From Tropicimonas isoalkanivorans (lineage in GTDB: Bacteria > Pseudomonadota > Alphaproteobacteria > Rhodobacterales > Rhodobacteraceae): a stretch of 64,000 bases of DNA. The translations under genes were made by a program, and so were the position numbers. The stretch lies in assembly GCF_900112335.1 (NCBI RefSeq), contig NZ_FOLG01000008.1, positions 62,001-126,000 on the forward strand, given 5' to 3'. The notes under the pieces are model-generated. The model did no database searches and had not been told where the DNA came from. It saw only the letters and a program-made list of their open reading frames with translations. The stretch's first letter is position 1. Every line of letters starts with the position of its first letter. Shown piece by piece: positions 27,088 to 36,840 of this stretch.

Positions 27088-27375
27088 CTACTCCGTCGTT
27101 TCCACGACAAGCAATTCCCGCTCCGAGGCGCCGCGCGCGTGAGAAAGGGCCTCCTGATAGCGCTCGGAGCGATAGCACGCCTCCGCCGCCTCAACGCTGG
27201 GAAAGCGCGCGACGACGTTGCGGGGCCGCTCCTTGCCTTCAAGCTGCACGTACCGGCCGCCGCGGGCGATGAAGGTGCCGCCATGCGCGGCGATGGCCTC
27301 CGTCGCGAGTGCGGCGTACTTGCCGTACGCCTCTTCGTCCGTGACCGTCACGTGGGCAATCCAGAGTGCGGGCAT
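27088..27375 (-). CDS. DUF1330 family protein
   Basis: A 95-residue ferredoxin-like-fold protein. MPALWIAHVTVTDEEAYGKY, then AHGGTFIARGGRYVQLEG and RNVVARFPSVEAAEACYRS, followed by the common YQEAL ending, are the DUF1330 hallmarks. Members are small dimeric alpha-beta barrel proteins with no defined chemistry. The start lies one base after the alaS stop, so it is co-transcribed with alaS. Confidence 0.9.
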   Translation of the reverse strand: MPALWIAHVTVTDEEAYGKYAALATEAIAAHGGTFIARGGRYVQLEGKERPRNVVARFPSVEAAEACYRSERYQEALSHARGASERELLVVETTE

Positions 27376-27376
27376 A

Positions 27377-30037
27377 TTATCCTCCTATCACGGCTTCCGC
27401 CGCCTTGATGGCCGCCTCGGCGTTGGCCGCGTCCTTGCCGCCGCCTTGGGCCATGTCCGGCCGGCCACCGCCGCCGACACCGCCAAGCTCCGCGACTGCC
27501 GCCTTCACGAGATCGATCGCCGAGACCTTTTCCACCATGTCCGGCGTCACGCCCGCCGCAACGGCTGCCTTGCCGTCCGCATCCGCGATCAGCAGCACGG
27601 CGCCGGAGCCGATACGCGTCTTGTGCTCGTCGATCAGCCCGCGCAGATCTTTCCCGGTCACGCCGTGCAGGACCTGCGCGAGGAACGGCACGCCGGCGAC
27701 CTCGCGCACTTCCGGACCCTCAGATCGGCCGCTGCCACCCGCCATGGCCAGATCGCGGCGAAGCTGCGCCACTTCGGCCTGAAGGGACTTGCGCTCCTCT
27801 ACCAGCGAGCGGACTCGCTCAACGACTTCCGCCTGCGGCGCCTTCATGGCCCCGGCAACTTCCGCCAGACGCCGGTCCTGCTGGGCAAGGTAGCGCAGCG
27901 CGGTATCACCCGTCAGCGCCTCGACCCGCCGAACACCCGCGCTCGACGCGCTGTCGCCCAGCACGACGCACAGGCCGATGTCCCCGGTCTGGCGCACGTG
28001 GGTGCCGCCGCAGAGCTCGATCGACCAGGTCTTCCCGTCCGCGCCCTTGCCGGTCTGTGCCTGCCCCATGGAGACGACCCGCACCTCGTCGCCGTATTTC
28101 TCGCCGAAGAGCGCCTGCGCGCCGATGGCCCGGGCGTCGTCCGGCGTCATGATCCGCGTCTCGACCGGCGCATTCTGCCGGATGAAGCGGTTCACTTGGT
28201 CGGAGACCACGTCCAGATCCTCCGCGCTCAGCGCCGAGCCGTGGGAGAAGTCGAACCGGAGCCGGTCGGGCGCGTTCAGGGAGCCGCGCTGTGCCACGTG
28301 ATCGCCCAGCCGCTCCCGCAGCGCCTCGTGGAGCAGGTGCGTGGCGGAGTGGTTGGCGCGAATCGCGGTGCGCCGGTCGTGATCCACCACCAGTTCCGCA
28401 CCGCTTCCCTTCGAGAGCGTGCCTTCCGTCACCTCCGCGAAATGGATGAAGACACCGGCCACCTTTTGCGTATCGGTGATCCGGGCCTTGCCACCCTCGG
28501 TCTCCAGCGTGCCGGTATCACCGACCTGGCCCCCGGCCTCGGCGTAAAACGGCGTCTGGTTCAGAACGACCTGCACGGTCTCGCCGGCATCTGCGCTCTG
28601 AACTTCGGCGCCATCCTTCACGATGGCGAGGATCTGGCCCTCTGCCGCTTCGGTATCGTAGCCCAGAAAATCGGTCGCGCCGTGCGTCTCCGCCAGATCG
28701 AACCAGATGGTGGCGTCCTTGGTCTCGCCCGAACCGGACCAGGCCGCCCGCGCCTTGGCCTTCTGCTCGGCCATAGCCGCGTCGAAGCCCGCGATATCGA
28801 CCGTGCGGTTCTTCTCGCGCAGCGCATCTTGCGTCAGGTCGAGCGGGAAGCCATAGGTGTCGTAGAGCTTAAACGCCGCCTGCCCGGGCAGTTCCGCCCC
28901 CTCCGGCAGCCGAACCAGTTCGTCGTCAAGCAGCCGCAGGCCACGGTCGAGGGTCTGGCGGAACCGGGTTTCCTCGGTCTTCAGCGTCTCGGCAATGAGG
29001 GCCTGCGCCCGGCCAAGCTCGGGATAGGCGCCGCCCATCTGGCGCACCAGTTCAGGAACAAGGCGGTACATCAGCGGGTCCTTCGCGCCCAGCAGGTGCG
29101 CGTGCCGCATCGCCCGCCGCATGATCCGCCGCAGCACGTACCCCCGCCCCTCGTTCGACGGCATCACCCCGTCGGCGATCAGGAAGGAGGTCGAGCGAAG
29201 GTGATCCGCGATCACCCGGTGGTGCGTCCGGCCCGGCCCGTCGGGGTCGGTCGAGGTCTGGTTGGCGCTCGCCTCAATCAGGGCGCGCATCAGGTCCGTC
29301 GCGTAGTTGTCGTTGGAGCCCTGCAGCAGCGCCGCCACCCGCTCGATGCCCATGCCGGTGTCGATCGACTGGTTGGGCAGGTCCACGCGGGTGCCGTCCT
29401 CGAACTGCTCGTACTGCATGAACACGAGGTTCCAGATCTCCACAAACCGGTCGCCGTCCTCCTCGGGACTGCCCGGAGGGCCGCCCCAGATGTGGTCGCC
29501 GTGGTCATAGAAGATCTCCGAACACGGCCCGCAGGGGCCGGTCGGGCCCATCATCCAGAAGTTGTCGTTGGTCGGAATGCGGATGATCTTCTCGTCCGGC
29601 AGGCCGGCGACCTTCTTCCACAGGTCAGCGGCCTCGTCGTCGGTGTGGAAGACCGTGACCAGCAGCCTGTCCTTGTCGATCCCGAGTTCCTTCGTGACCA
29701 GTTCCCAGGCGAACGGAATCGCCTGTTCCTTGAAATAGTCGCCGAAGGAGAAGTTCCCCAGCATCTCGAAGAACGTATGGTGCCGGTTGGTATACCCGAC
29801 GTTGTCGAGGTCATTGTGCTTGCCGCCCGCGCGGACGCATTTCTGCGCGGTGGTGGCGCGTTTGTAGTCGCGGTGCTCGACGCCGGTGAACAGGTTCTTG
29901 AACTGAACCATGCCGGAGTTGGCGAACATGAGCGTCGGGTCGTTGCGCGGCACCAGGGGGGAGCTGTCCACCACTTCGTGACCCTGGCGGTGGAAGTAGT
30001 CGAGGAAGGTCGAACGAATGTCGTTGAGGCTGGGCAT
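27377..30037 (-). CDS. alaS: Alanyl-tRNA synthetase
   Basis: An 886-residue class II synthetase. Motif 1 region is [16 protein letters not shown], then [17 protein letters not shown] and [18 protein letters not shown] for motif 2. The editing domain has [14 protein letters not shown] near residue 563 and the zinc/editing [13 protein letters not shown] near 670. The C-terminal C-Ala domain ends with the glycine-rich DHHA1 segment ([19 protein letters not shown]). The family length is normal. It is followed immediately by the DUF1330 gene. Confidence 0.98.
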   Translation of the reverse strand: MPSLNDIRSTFLDYFHRQGHEVVDSSPLVPRNDPTLMFANSGMVQFKNLFTGVEHRDYKRATTAQKCVRAGGKHNDLDNVGYTNRHHTFFEMLGNFSFGDYFKEQAIPFAWELVTKELGIDKDRLLVTVFHTDDEAADLWKKVAGLPDEKIIRIPTNDNFWMMGPTGPCGPCSEIFYDHGDHIWGGPPGSPEEDGDRFVEIWNLVFMQYEQFEDGTRVDLPNQSIDTGMGIERVAALLQGSNDNYATDLMRALIEASANQTSTDPDGPGRTHHRVIADHLRSTSFLIADGVMPSNEGRGYVLRRIMRRAMRHAHLLGAKDPLMYRLVPELVRQMGGAYPELGRAQALIAETLKTEETRFRQTLDRGLRLLDDELVRLPEGAELPGQAAFKLYDTYGFPLDLTQDALREKNRTVDIAGFDAAMAEQKAKARAAWSGSGETKDATIWFDLAETHGATDFLGYDTEAAEGQILAIVKDGAEVQSADAGETVQVVLNQTPFYAEAGGQVGDTGTLETEGGKARITDTQKVAGVFIHFAEVTEGTLSKGSGAELVVDHDRRTAIRANHSATHLLHEALRERLGDHVAQRGSLNAPDRLRFDFSHGSALSAEDLDVVSDQVNRFIRQNAPVETRIMTPDDARAIGAQALFGEKYGDEVRVVSMGQAQTGKGADGKTWSIELCGGTHVRQTGDIGLCVVLGDSASSAGVRRVEALTGDTALRYLAQQDRRLAEVAGAMKAPQAEVVERVRSLVEERKSLQAEVAQLRRDLAMAGGSGRSEGPEVREVAGVPFLAQVLHGVTGKDLRGLIDEHKTRIGSGAVLLIADADGKAAVAAGVTPDMVEKVSAIDLVKAAVAELGGVGGGGRPDMAQGGGKDAANAEAAIKAAEAVIGG

Positions 30038-30115
30038 CGGAGTGAATTTCGGTCCTGAGCTGCGGCGGTCAGCCCGGTTTAAACACGGCGCGCAGCACTG
30101 TCTACCGGCGCGCGT

Positions 30116-30721
30116 TCACTCGTCGTCGTCTTCCTGCTGTCGCGGGGTCCGCTTCGGCTCCAACATGTCGCGGGGATCCGGCTTCGGGTGCAACTCGACG
30201 AAGCGCAGCGCCAGCGACAGAAGGAGGATCGAGACTGGCAGGACCATCATCGTTGCAATGCGGGCAAAACTGAGTTCGATGGTCGGATTCTCGAAGGCCT
30301 GAAGGGCGAGCCGGAGGAAGAGCACCAGCAGAACGACGATGATCACCTCGGCCACGACCTGCTTGAGTTGGCCGATCTGGCGGACACGCAGCCATTGCGG
30401 CAGAGCGAGCGTCTCCTCCGATTCCTCGGGGTGGAGAAACAAGGTGTAGACGCCGTACCCGAAGTAGAGCAGCACGATGGCAATCAGGAAGCGATCCAGG
30501 CCCTCGATCACGCTGATCACCGACGCCGCCCCGAAACTCGTGGCCTCCTCACTATGCCCACCGCTTTCGGGGACCTTCCACCCTTCCACGAAAGCTTGGA
30601 TAATATTGTAAAATCCCAGCAGGAACATCAGAACCGCGGCGGCCAGCGATCCAAAGACGGCAACCACCGTGAGGTAGCGTGTGCTGACCACGATCCTGCG
30701 TTCGATGTCCCTTATCTTCAC
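30116..30721 (-). CDS. YqhA/UPF0114-like membrane protein
   Basis: A 201-residue membrane protein with four hydrophobic segments: TVVAVFGSLAAAVLMFLLGF, DRFLIAIVLLYFGYGVYTLF, VVAEVIIVVLLVLFLRLAL and MMVLPVSILLLSLALRF. The arrangement and the WLRVRQIGQLKQVVAEVI segment recall the UPF0114/YqhA family, of unknown function. The tail is charged (KPDPRDMLEPKRT, then acidic). I chose the GTG at 30721, which follows GGGGGAG; a longer ATG frame adds an unlikely polar start. Confidence 0.72.
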   Translation of the reverse strand: MKIRDIERRIVVSTRYLTVVAVFGSLAAAVLMFLLGFYNIIQAFVEGWKVPESGGHSEEATSFGAASVISVIEGLDRFLIAIVLLYFGYGVYTLFLHPEESEETLALPQWLRVRQIGQLKQVVAEVIIVVLLVLFLRLALQAFENPTIELSFARIATMMVLPVSILLLSLALRFVELHPKPDPRDMLEPKRTPRQQEDDDE

Positions 30722-30774
30722 GTCGGCTCCCCCACCCCTGCCTACGGGTTTTACATGCTCTTCACGGCAGGGCA

Positions 30775-30805
30775 CCTGCCAGGTTCCCCCAATGAAACCG
30801 GCAGG
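30775..30805 (-). terminator. Hairpin downstream of recA
   Basis: CCTGCC / GGCAGG and GGTT / AACC pair around a ten-base loop, 50 bp past the recA stop. There is no T-run, so it may be a weak or factor-dependent stop. Confidence 0.35.
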
Positions 30806-30854
30806 GCCCGCCGTCCGTCATTGCATCCGCCCGTCGGCAAACAGCCCGCGCTTG

Positions 30855-31928
<1,074 letters not shown>

Positions 31929-31978
31929 TCGTTTCGTCCTTATTCCACAGGCCGCGGGTCGCGGCAATGACTGCTCGT

Positions 31979-32028
31979 GTTCACCTCTTGTTCCGATACG
32001 TTATCGAGTCGCAGCGGGAACATTTCAA
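31979..32028 (-). promoter_or_regulatory. recA promoter with alphaproteobacterial LexA (SOS) box
   Basis: The repeat GTTC-N7-GTTC lies at 31979-31993 (GAAC-N7-GAAC on the coding strand), the established alphaproteobacterial LexA site. Just upstream are a -35 TTGAAA (32028-32023) and, 17 bases later, a -10 GATAAC (32005-32000), so LexA would cover the transcription start. The recA ATG is about 50 bp farther on. The rest of 32029-32265 shows no gene. Confidence 0.85.
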
Positions 32029-32265
32029 GTCAATTCTTCCACGAACACTGTCTGAGCGTTCGAGGTTAAGGAGTGGTGAAAGTCTCCTCGGCCGCTTCAA
32101 CGCAACGCATTTTTTGGGCTGATCCTGCGGCCATCCGGGCAGCGAAGCCGTATTAAGATGGTGGTCGCGACGAACGATGTGTCCCGGCATTGCGCGACGT
32201 GGTGTCATTCGATGCGCGGCACGGGTTCCCTTAGGCAGACCAGTCCGAACAGGGCCGCCGACGTC

Positions 32266-34596
32266 CTACAGCAGCTGTTCCTGAACGGTTTGCGTGAGGT
32301 CGTTCAACGAGAACGGTTTCGGCAGAAATACCGAATTGGGAATGCTGGATTGCTCGTCCGATAGGCTTTCTTCTGCATATCCCGACACGAAGACGACGCG
32401 CACATCCGGCCGTTTTTCCATCGCGATCCGTACCCAGCTCGGCCCGTCCATGCCGGGCATGACCACATCGGTAACGAAGAGGTCGACTTTCAGATCCTCC
32501 TGGGACAGGATTTCCAGCGCTTCCTCTGCGTGCTCCGCCTCGATTACCGTATAGCCACGCATCTGCAACGCCCGGGATGCGAAGGCACGCACCGGCGCCT
32601 CGTCCTCAACCAGCAGGATCACCCCGTCCCCACGCTGCAGCGACACCGCTGGCGCCGCCGCCTTTCGCGGCGGTTCCTCCACGGAGCGGCATTCATAGGC
32701 GGGGAAGTAGAGCGAAAATGTCGTCCCGGACCCCTGTACGGAATCGACGAAGATGTACCCGCCCGTCTGCTTGATGATCCCATAGGCCGTCGACAGGCCG
32801 AGTCCCGTGCCCTCGCCTGTCCGCTTGGTCGTGTAGAACGGCTCAAAGATCTTGGCCAGTTTGTCCTTCGGGATGCCCTCTCCCTCGTCGCTGACGCGGA
32901 CCACGACGTAGTCCCCCGCCGGGACCCGCGCCTGATCGCGTTCCATCGGCTGGGCGATCCGGCGGCTTTCGGTCTCGATGAGGACCTCTCCACCATCGGG
33001 CATCGCGTCCCGCGCGTTCACCACGAGGTTCATGAGCACCTGTTCAAGCTGTCGTTTGTCGGCCCGGATTGGCCTGAGCCCTGGGTCGTGGGACAGAAGC
33101 AGCGTGACCTTCTCGCCGACGAGGCGGTTAAGCAGATGCGTCAAATCGGACAGCGTGTCCCGCAGGTCCATCACCTCGGGCTGCAGGTTCTGTTTGCGGG
33201 AGAACGCAAGCAGCTGCCCGACGAGGCTGGCGGCGCGGTTGGCGTTTTGATTGATCTGGACGAGGTCGCCGTAGTCTGGATCGCCCTGATCGTGACGCAG
33301 CAACAACAGGTCGCAATGACCCGAAATCGCCGTCAAGAGGTTGTTGAAGTCATGCGCGACACCGCCAGCCAGCTGCCCGATGGCCTGCATCTTCTGGCTC
33401 TGGACGAACTGGGCCTCCAGCGTTTTCAGTTCGGTCGCGTCATTGACGACGGCCACCAGATGCACCTCGCCGTTCTCCCGAATGCGCCCGAGCGTGATCT
33501 GCAGGTAAAGCTCCTTGTCTGGCATGCTGGCGCGCACGAACTCCGGACGGCCGAGGCCGTGCCCCGCTGCAGCTTCCTGCAACCAGTCGCGGACCGATCG
33601 GCCGAGCCCCTCCACCAGCCGGTGAAGCTCGACCCCGGGAACCGCCGCAGCCCCGAGCAGTTGCCGTGCGCTGGCATTCGCTTCGCGCAGCTCGCCGTGC
33701 CCACCGAGCTTGAGAACAGCGACCGGCACACCATCAAGGCAGTTGTCCGTCTGTCCGGCGCCGTCGTCGCCACAGGTGGTTTGGTCCGCGGGGAACAGAA
33801 AGATTTCCCGTCGGCCGGCGGTGGCCTCCATCTCCATCACACGAACCCGCAACGGGCCGTCGGCGCCTTCAATCTCAGTGAGGGCGTTCGATACGATTGA
33901 TTGGTCCGCGATGATGCGCTCGAGCGACTTCGTCCTCCCACCGATCAGTCGGCGGGCAGCATCGTTCATGTAGAGTATCGTACCGGCCTGATTGACCATC
34001 AGCATGGGCGAACTGAGGCCCTCCGCGCCGCTGGTCGGACCCCCGCGCTCCACCAGGTTTTCGAGCCGCCAAAGCAGACAGTCCTCTCCGATCTGGTGAA
34101 CGGCCAGCCTGACGTGGCCCCGGCGCGTGACGACATCCTCGCGCGCCGCCCCACGCGCCTCCGCCTGGCTTTGCAGGCGCAGGAGGATGGGCGCCGGATT
34201 GGCAAAAAGAACGCGCAGGCAGCGCGCCATGGTCTCGTTGGGCCCTTCGGACGCCCCAAACCGGTCGCGCGCGGCCTCGTTGCGGCCAGTCACCGTGCCA
34301 TCGAGGGTGGTGGTAAACGTCGGCGACGTGTCGTTTTCGATAAAGGCGGAGATCGCACTTCCGAGCGCCGCGCTGTCCACCTCGTTTCGGGCCGACAGAA
34401 GCCGGATCAGCAGGGCCATCGCTGACAGCGTCCCGCCCGCTGCAAGCATGGGCAGGCCGACCGCCGGAGCCGGGACCGCAACGGCCGCGCCGAGCAGGGC
34501 GACGGCGCACAACAGCATGTACGATACCCGGCCGGAAATGGCGGAGGCCGCGCGGGTCATCGGGTCTGGGGCGAGCGCGGGGTGCGACAAGGCCAT
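32266..34596 (-). CDS. cckA: CckA-type hybrid histidine kinase / response regulator
   Basis: A 776-residue membrane kinase that in alphaproteobacteria phosphorylates ChpT and through it CtrA and CpdR. Two hydrophobic helices (about residues 22-65) lead to PAS-like regions (about 85-180, 195-265 and 290-390). The dimerisation box GQLAGGVAHDFNNLLTAISG carries His415. The ATPase domain has NLVVNARDAMPDG, VSDEGEGIP and GEGTGLGLST. The C-terminal receiver (about 657-776) has phosphoacceptor Asp710 in LFVTDVVMPGMDG. The H-box wording and domain order are typical of CckA. The ribosome site is weak, so the exact start is uncertain. Confidence 0.93.
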   Translation of the reverse strand: MALSHPALAPDPMTRAASAISGRVSYMLLCAVALLGAAVAVPAPAVGLPMLAAGGTLSAMALLIRLLSARNEVDSAALGSAISAFIENDTSPTFTTTLDGTVTGRNEAARDRFGASEGPNETMARCLRVLFANPAPILLRLQSQAEARGAAREDVVTRRGHVRLAVHQIGEDCLLWRLENLVERGGPTSGAEGLSSPMLMVNQAGTILYMNDAARRLIGGRTKSLERIIADQSIVSNALTEIEGADGPLRVRVMEMEATAGRREIFLFPADQTTCGDDGAGQTDNCLDGVPVAVLKLGGHGELREANASARQLLGAAAVPGVELHRLVEGLGRSVRDWLQEAAAGHGLGRPEFVRASMPDKELYLQITLGRIRENGEVHLVAVVNDATELKTLEAQFVQSQKMQAIGQLAGGVAHDFNNLLTAISGHCDLLLLRHDQGDPDYGDLVQINQNANRAASLVGQLLAFSRKQNLQPEVMDLRDTLSDLTHLLNRLVGEKVTLLLSHDPGLRPIRADKRQLEQVLMNLVVNARDAMPDGGEVLIETESRRIAQPMERDQARVPAGDYVVVRVSDEGEGIPKDKLAKIFEPFYTTKRTGEGTGLGLSTAYGIIKQTGGYIFVDSVQGSGTTFSLYFPAYECRSVEEPPRKAAAPAVSLQRGDGVILLVEDEAPVRAFASRALQMRGYTVIEAEHAEEALEILSQEDLKVDLFVTDVVMPGMDGPSWVRIAMEKRPDVRVVFVSGYAEESLSDEQSSIPNSVFLPKPFSLNDLTQTVQEQLL

Positions 34597-34707
34597 TCTC
34601 CGTTTCGATTCGGACGGGTCGATTCCCGTCGCAATTCGTTAAGCTTGGCTTAAGCGATCCCTGGCGGGCGCAAATTCGGCGCTAATGCTGCCGGCCTCGG
34701 CACGAAA

Positions 34708-35874
34708 TCAGGCTTTTCGGCGAAAAACCGCAAGAAAAAAGCCGTCCCCGCCGGCGAGTGGCGACACTCTGTAGCGCTGTTCGACGTTCCAGCCGTCGTG
34801 ATCGCGCAGGAAACGCGCGACCTGATCCTCGTTTTCCTGCCGGAGAATGGAACAGGTAATATATGCGATGGCCCCCTCCGGGCCGGTGAGCGTGGCCACG
34901 CGGTCCAGGATGCCCGCCTGTGTCTCTCTGAGGTCATCCAGTGCGGCCCGATCCAGGCGCCAGCGCGCTTCCGGCTGCCGCCGCCAGGCGCCGCTACCGG
35001 AGCACGGCACGTCGGCGACCACGAGACCGTAGGGCGCGCGGCGCTCAACCTCGTCGGGCGTTGCCGCTTGCACCTGGGCGCCCGCCCGAGATGCACGCTG
35101 CGGAATGTCCTTCATCCGGCGCGGATCGGCGTCGTGCGCCAAAATCTCGCCGTCGAAACGTGCGGCGAGGGCCAGCGCCTTGCCGCCACCACCGGCGCAG
35201 TAGTCCAGAACGACGCCCGATGCGGGCAGCGGAATCTGGTCCGACACTGCCTGGGACGCGGCGTCCTGCAACTCGACGAGGCCATCCCGGTAGGCTGCAG
35301 AGGCATGGACCTTGCGGGCCCCACTCAGCACGCGAAGCGCGGTGGGCGACAGGGAGTGAGGTTCCGTCTCGATGCCCTCATCCCCCAGAGCAGCGCGCGC
35401 TTCCTCAAGTGTTCCGCGAGCGGAATTCACCCGAAGGAATACATCCGCTCTGCGTTGCAACCCTTCAAGAACAGGAACAAATTCGGCTCCAAGGGAGCCG
35501 CGCAGGTCATCTTCCAGCCAGCCGGGACAGTCCAGCCGGTCCAGCTCGGACATCTGCGGGACGTGCTGGCGTTCTACCGCGGTCAATGCGGGAAGCGAAT
35601 GACCCTGCCCGGTCAGAACGTCATCCGGGTCTCTCCCCTGGAGCCGCAGAAGCCCGATCACCAAGCCCCGGCCACTCTCTTCACCGCCGGCCGCGGCGGC
35701 AGAGCGCCGGCGTCGGATCGCGTCGAACACGTGGTCGCGCACCGCTGCGCGGTCGCCTGAGCCTGCAAACCGGCTGCGGCGGGCCCAGGTCGTGAGGACG
35801 CGCTCCGCCGGCTCTCCGGCAAGATAGCGATCCAGGATTTCGGCGGCAGCCGCCAATCGGGCACCGGGGGTCAT
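34708..35874 (-). CDS. RsmB-family RNA m5C methyltransferase
   Basis: A 388-residue SAM-dependent RNA cytosine-5 methyltransferase. An N-terminal NusB-like region covers about the first 70 residues (AAAEILDRYLAGEPAERVL), the SAM site is VVLDYCAGGGGKALALAA near 219, and both catalytic cysteines are present, in DVPCSGSGAWRRQPE near 285 and AYITCSILRQEN near 345. Family members modify 16S rRNA position 967 (RsmB), but the exact target here is inferred. A 79-bp A/T-rich gap separates it from the transglutaminase cluster, so it may have its own promoter. Confidence 0.88.
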   Translation of the reverse strand: MTPGARLAAAAEILDRYLAGEPAERVLTTWARRSRFAGSGDRAAVRDHVFDAIRRRRSAAAAGGEESGRGLVIGLLRLQGRDPDDVLTGQGHSLPALTAVERQHVPQMSELDRLDCPGWLEDDLRGSLGAEFVPVLEGLQRRADVFLRVNSARGTLEEARAALGDEGIETEPHSLSPTALRVLSGARKVHASAAYRDGLVELQDAASQAVSDQIPLPASGVVLDYCAGGGGKALALAARFDGEILAHDADPRRMKDIPQRASRAGAQVQAATPDEVERRAPYGLVVADVPCSGSGAWRRQPEARWRLDRAALDDLRETQAGILDRVATLTGPEGAIAYITCSILRQENEDQVARFLRDHDGWNVEQRYRVSPLAGGDGFFLAVFRRKA

Positions 35875-35953
35875 CGCAGTTCACTCCGAAGTCCAGAAAA
35901 GAACCTCAACACTTTGGGAAATTTCAATATTTCTGAAAACGGCATATGGCGCA

Positions 35954-36832
35954 TCACTCCAGTGGAATCACGTCCACCTTCTGTGTCGTGCTGTGTTCGC
36001 CCGCAAGCCGCATCATGCCTTTCACGGGGGCCACGTCGCCGTAGTCGCGGCCGTAGGCGATGACGATATGATCCTGCCGCACCTGAAGGGCGTTGGTCGG
36101 GTCGTACTCCACCCAGCCGGTTTCATGGCCGCACCAGGCGCAGACCCAGGCGTGCATCGCGTCGGCCCCTTCCAGCCGCGCCTGCCCCTTCGGCGGCACC
36201 GTGCGGAGGAAACCGCTGACGTAACCCGCAGGGATGCCAAGGCCCCTCAGGCAGGAGATCATGACATGGGTGAAGTCCTGACAGACGCCGTGCCGCCGCT
36301 CGAAGGCCGTCAGCGCAGGCGTGTCGACTTCGGTCGCTTCCGGATCGAAGTCGAAATCGTCGTGAATCCGATCGCCGAGGCGCTGGACGAGATCCAGAAC
36401 GGTTTCGGAGGAGTCCGCCGGTTCGTGGGCATAGGCCGTCATCTCCGGATGAAGCGTAATGCGTGGAGACGCCCCCAGGAAGTGATGCGGGGACCGCGGC
36501 GCGACTGTGGGATAGAGGTCGATCTCCCGCGGCAGGTCGGCCAGGCGTGGCGAGACGTCCAGCAGCCCTCCGGGCGCCGTCCGTTCCACGCGGGCCGACA
36601 CTTCGAACAGGCTCTCGGCATGGGGTTGATCCAGCGACACCTCGATCGTCGCGTTGCCGAAAAAATCCTTCGCCTCGAGCCATTCGACCGGCGTCGGGGT
36701 GACGCGCGCCTCGCGGGCGATCACCCGCTGCACGGTCGGTAGTTCCGCCGGCAGCAGGCGCAGAAGGTGCCGGGCGGAACTTGCGGCGCCGGGGTAGTCG
36801 TAGGCGATGGACATCCGGATATCGTAGAGCAT
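35954..36832 (-). CDS. Transglutaminase-like protein of the ATP-grasp/alpha-E cluster
   Basis: A 292-residue protein. An N-terminal beta-rich domain of the bacterial-transglutaminase type (MLYDIRMSIAYDYPGAASSA) precedes a papain-fold core with the full catalytic triad: Cys184 in RHGVCQDFTHV, His227 in AMHAWV and Asp244 in EYDPTN. It is third in a minus-strand cluster, eight bases after the ATP-grasp/alpha-E gene. No signal peptide is seen, so it acts in the cytoplasm, as protease, amidase or ligase. Function is unresolved for the whole cluster. Confidence 0.9.
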   Translation of the reverse strand: MLYDIRMSIAYDYPGAASSARHLLRLLPAELPTVQRVIAREARVTPTPVEWLEAKDFFGNATIEVSLDQPHAESLFEVSARVERTAPGGLLDVSPRLADLPREIDLYPTVAPRSPHHFLGASPRITLHPEMTAYAHEPADSSETVLDLVQRLGDRIHDDFDFDPEATEVDTPALTAFERRHGVCQDFTHVMISCLRGLGIPAGYVSGFLRTVPPKGQARLEGADAMHAWVCAWCGHETGWVEYDPTNALQVRQDHIVIAYGRDYGDVAPVKGMMRLAGEHSTTQKVDVIPLE

Positions 36833-36840
36833 GTTGTTCC

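Noticed and set aside
27218-30058. A 946-codon open frame on the plus strand opposite alaS
   Set aside because: It is the antisense shadow of alaS, which has full class II synthetase motifs; the opposite frame is rich in Arg, His and Val with no domain, as expected from GC-rich codon bias.
31981-32208. A 75-codon minus-strand frame between cckA and recA
   Set aside because: It overlaps the recA promoter and LexA box, has poor codon use and no recognisable features.
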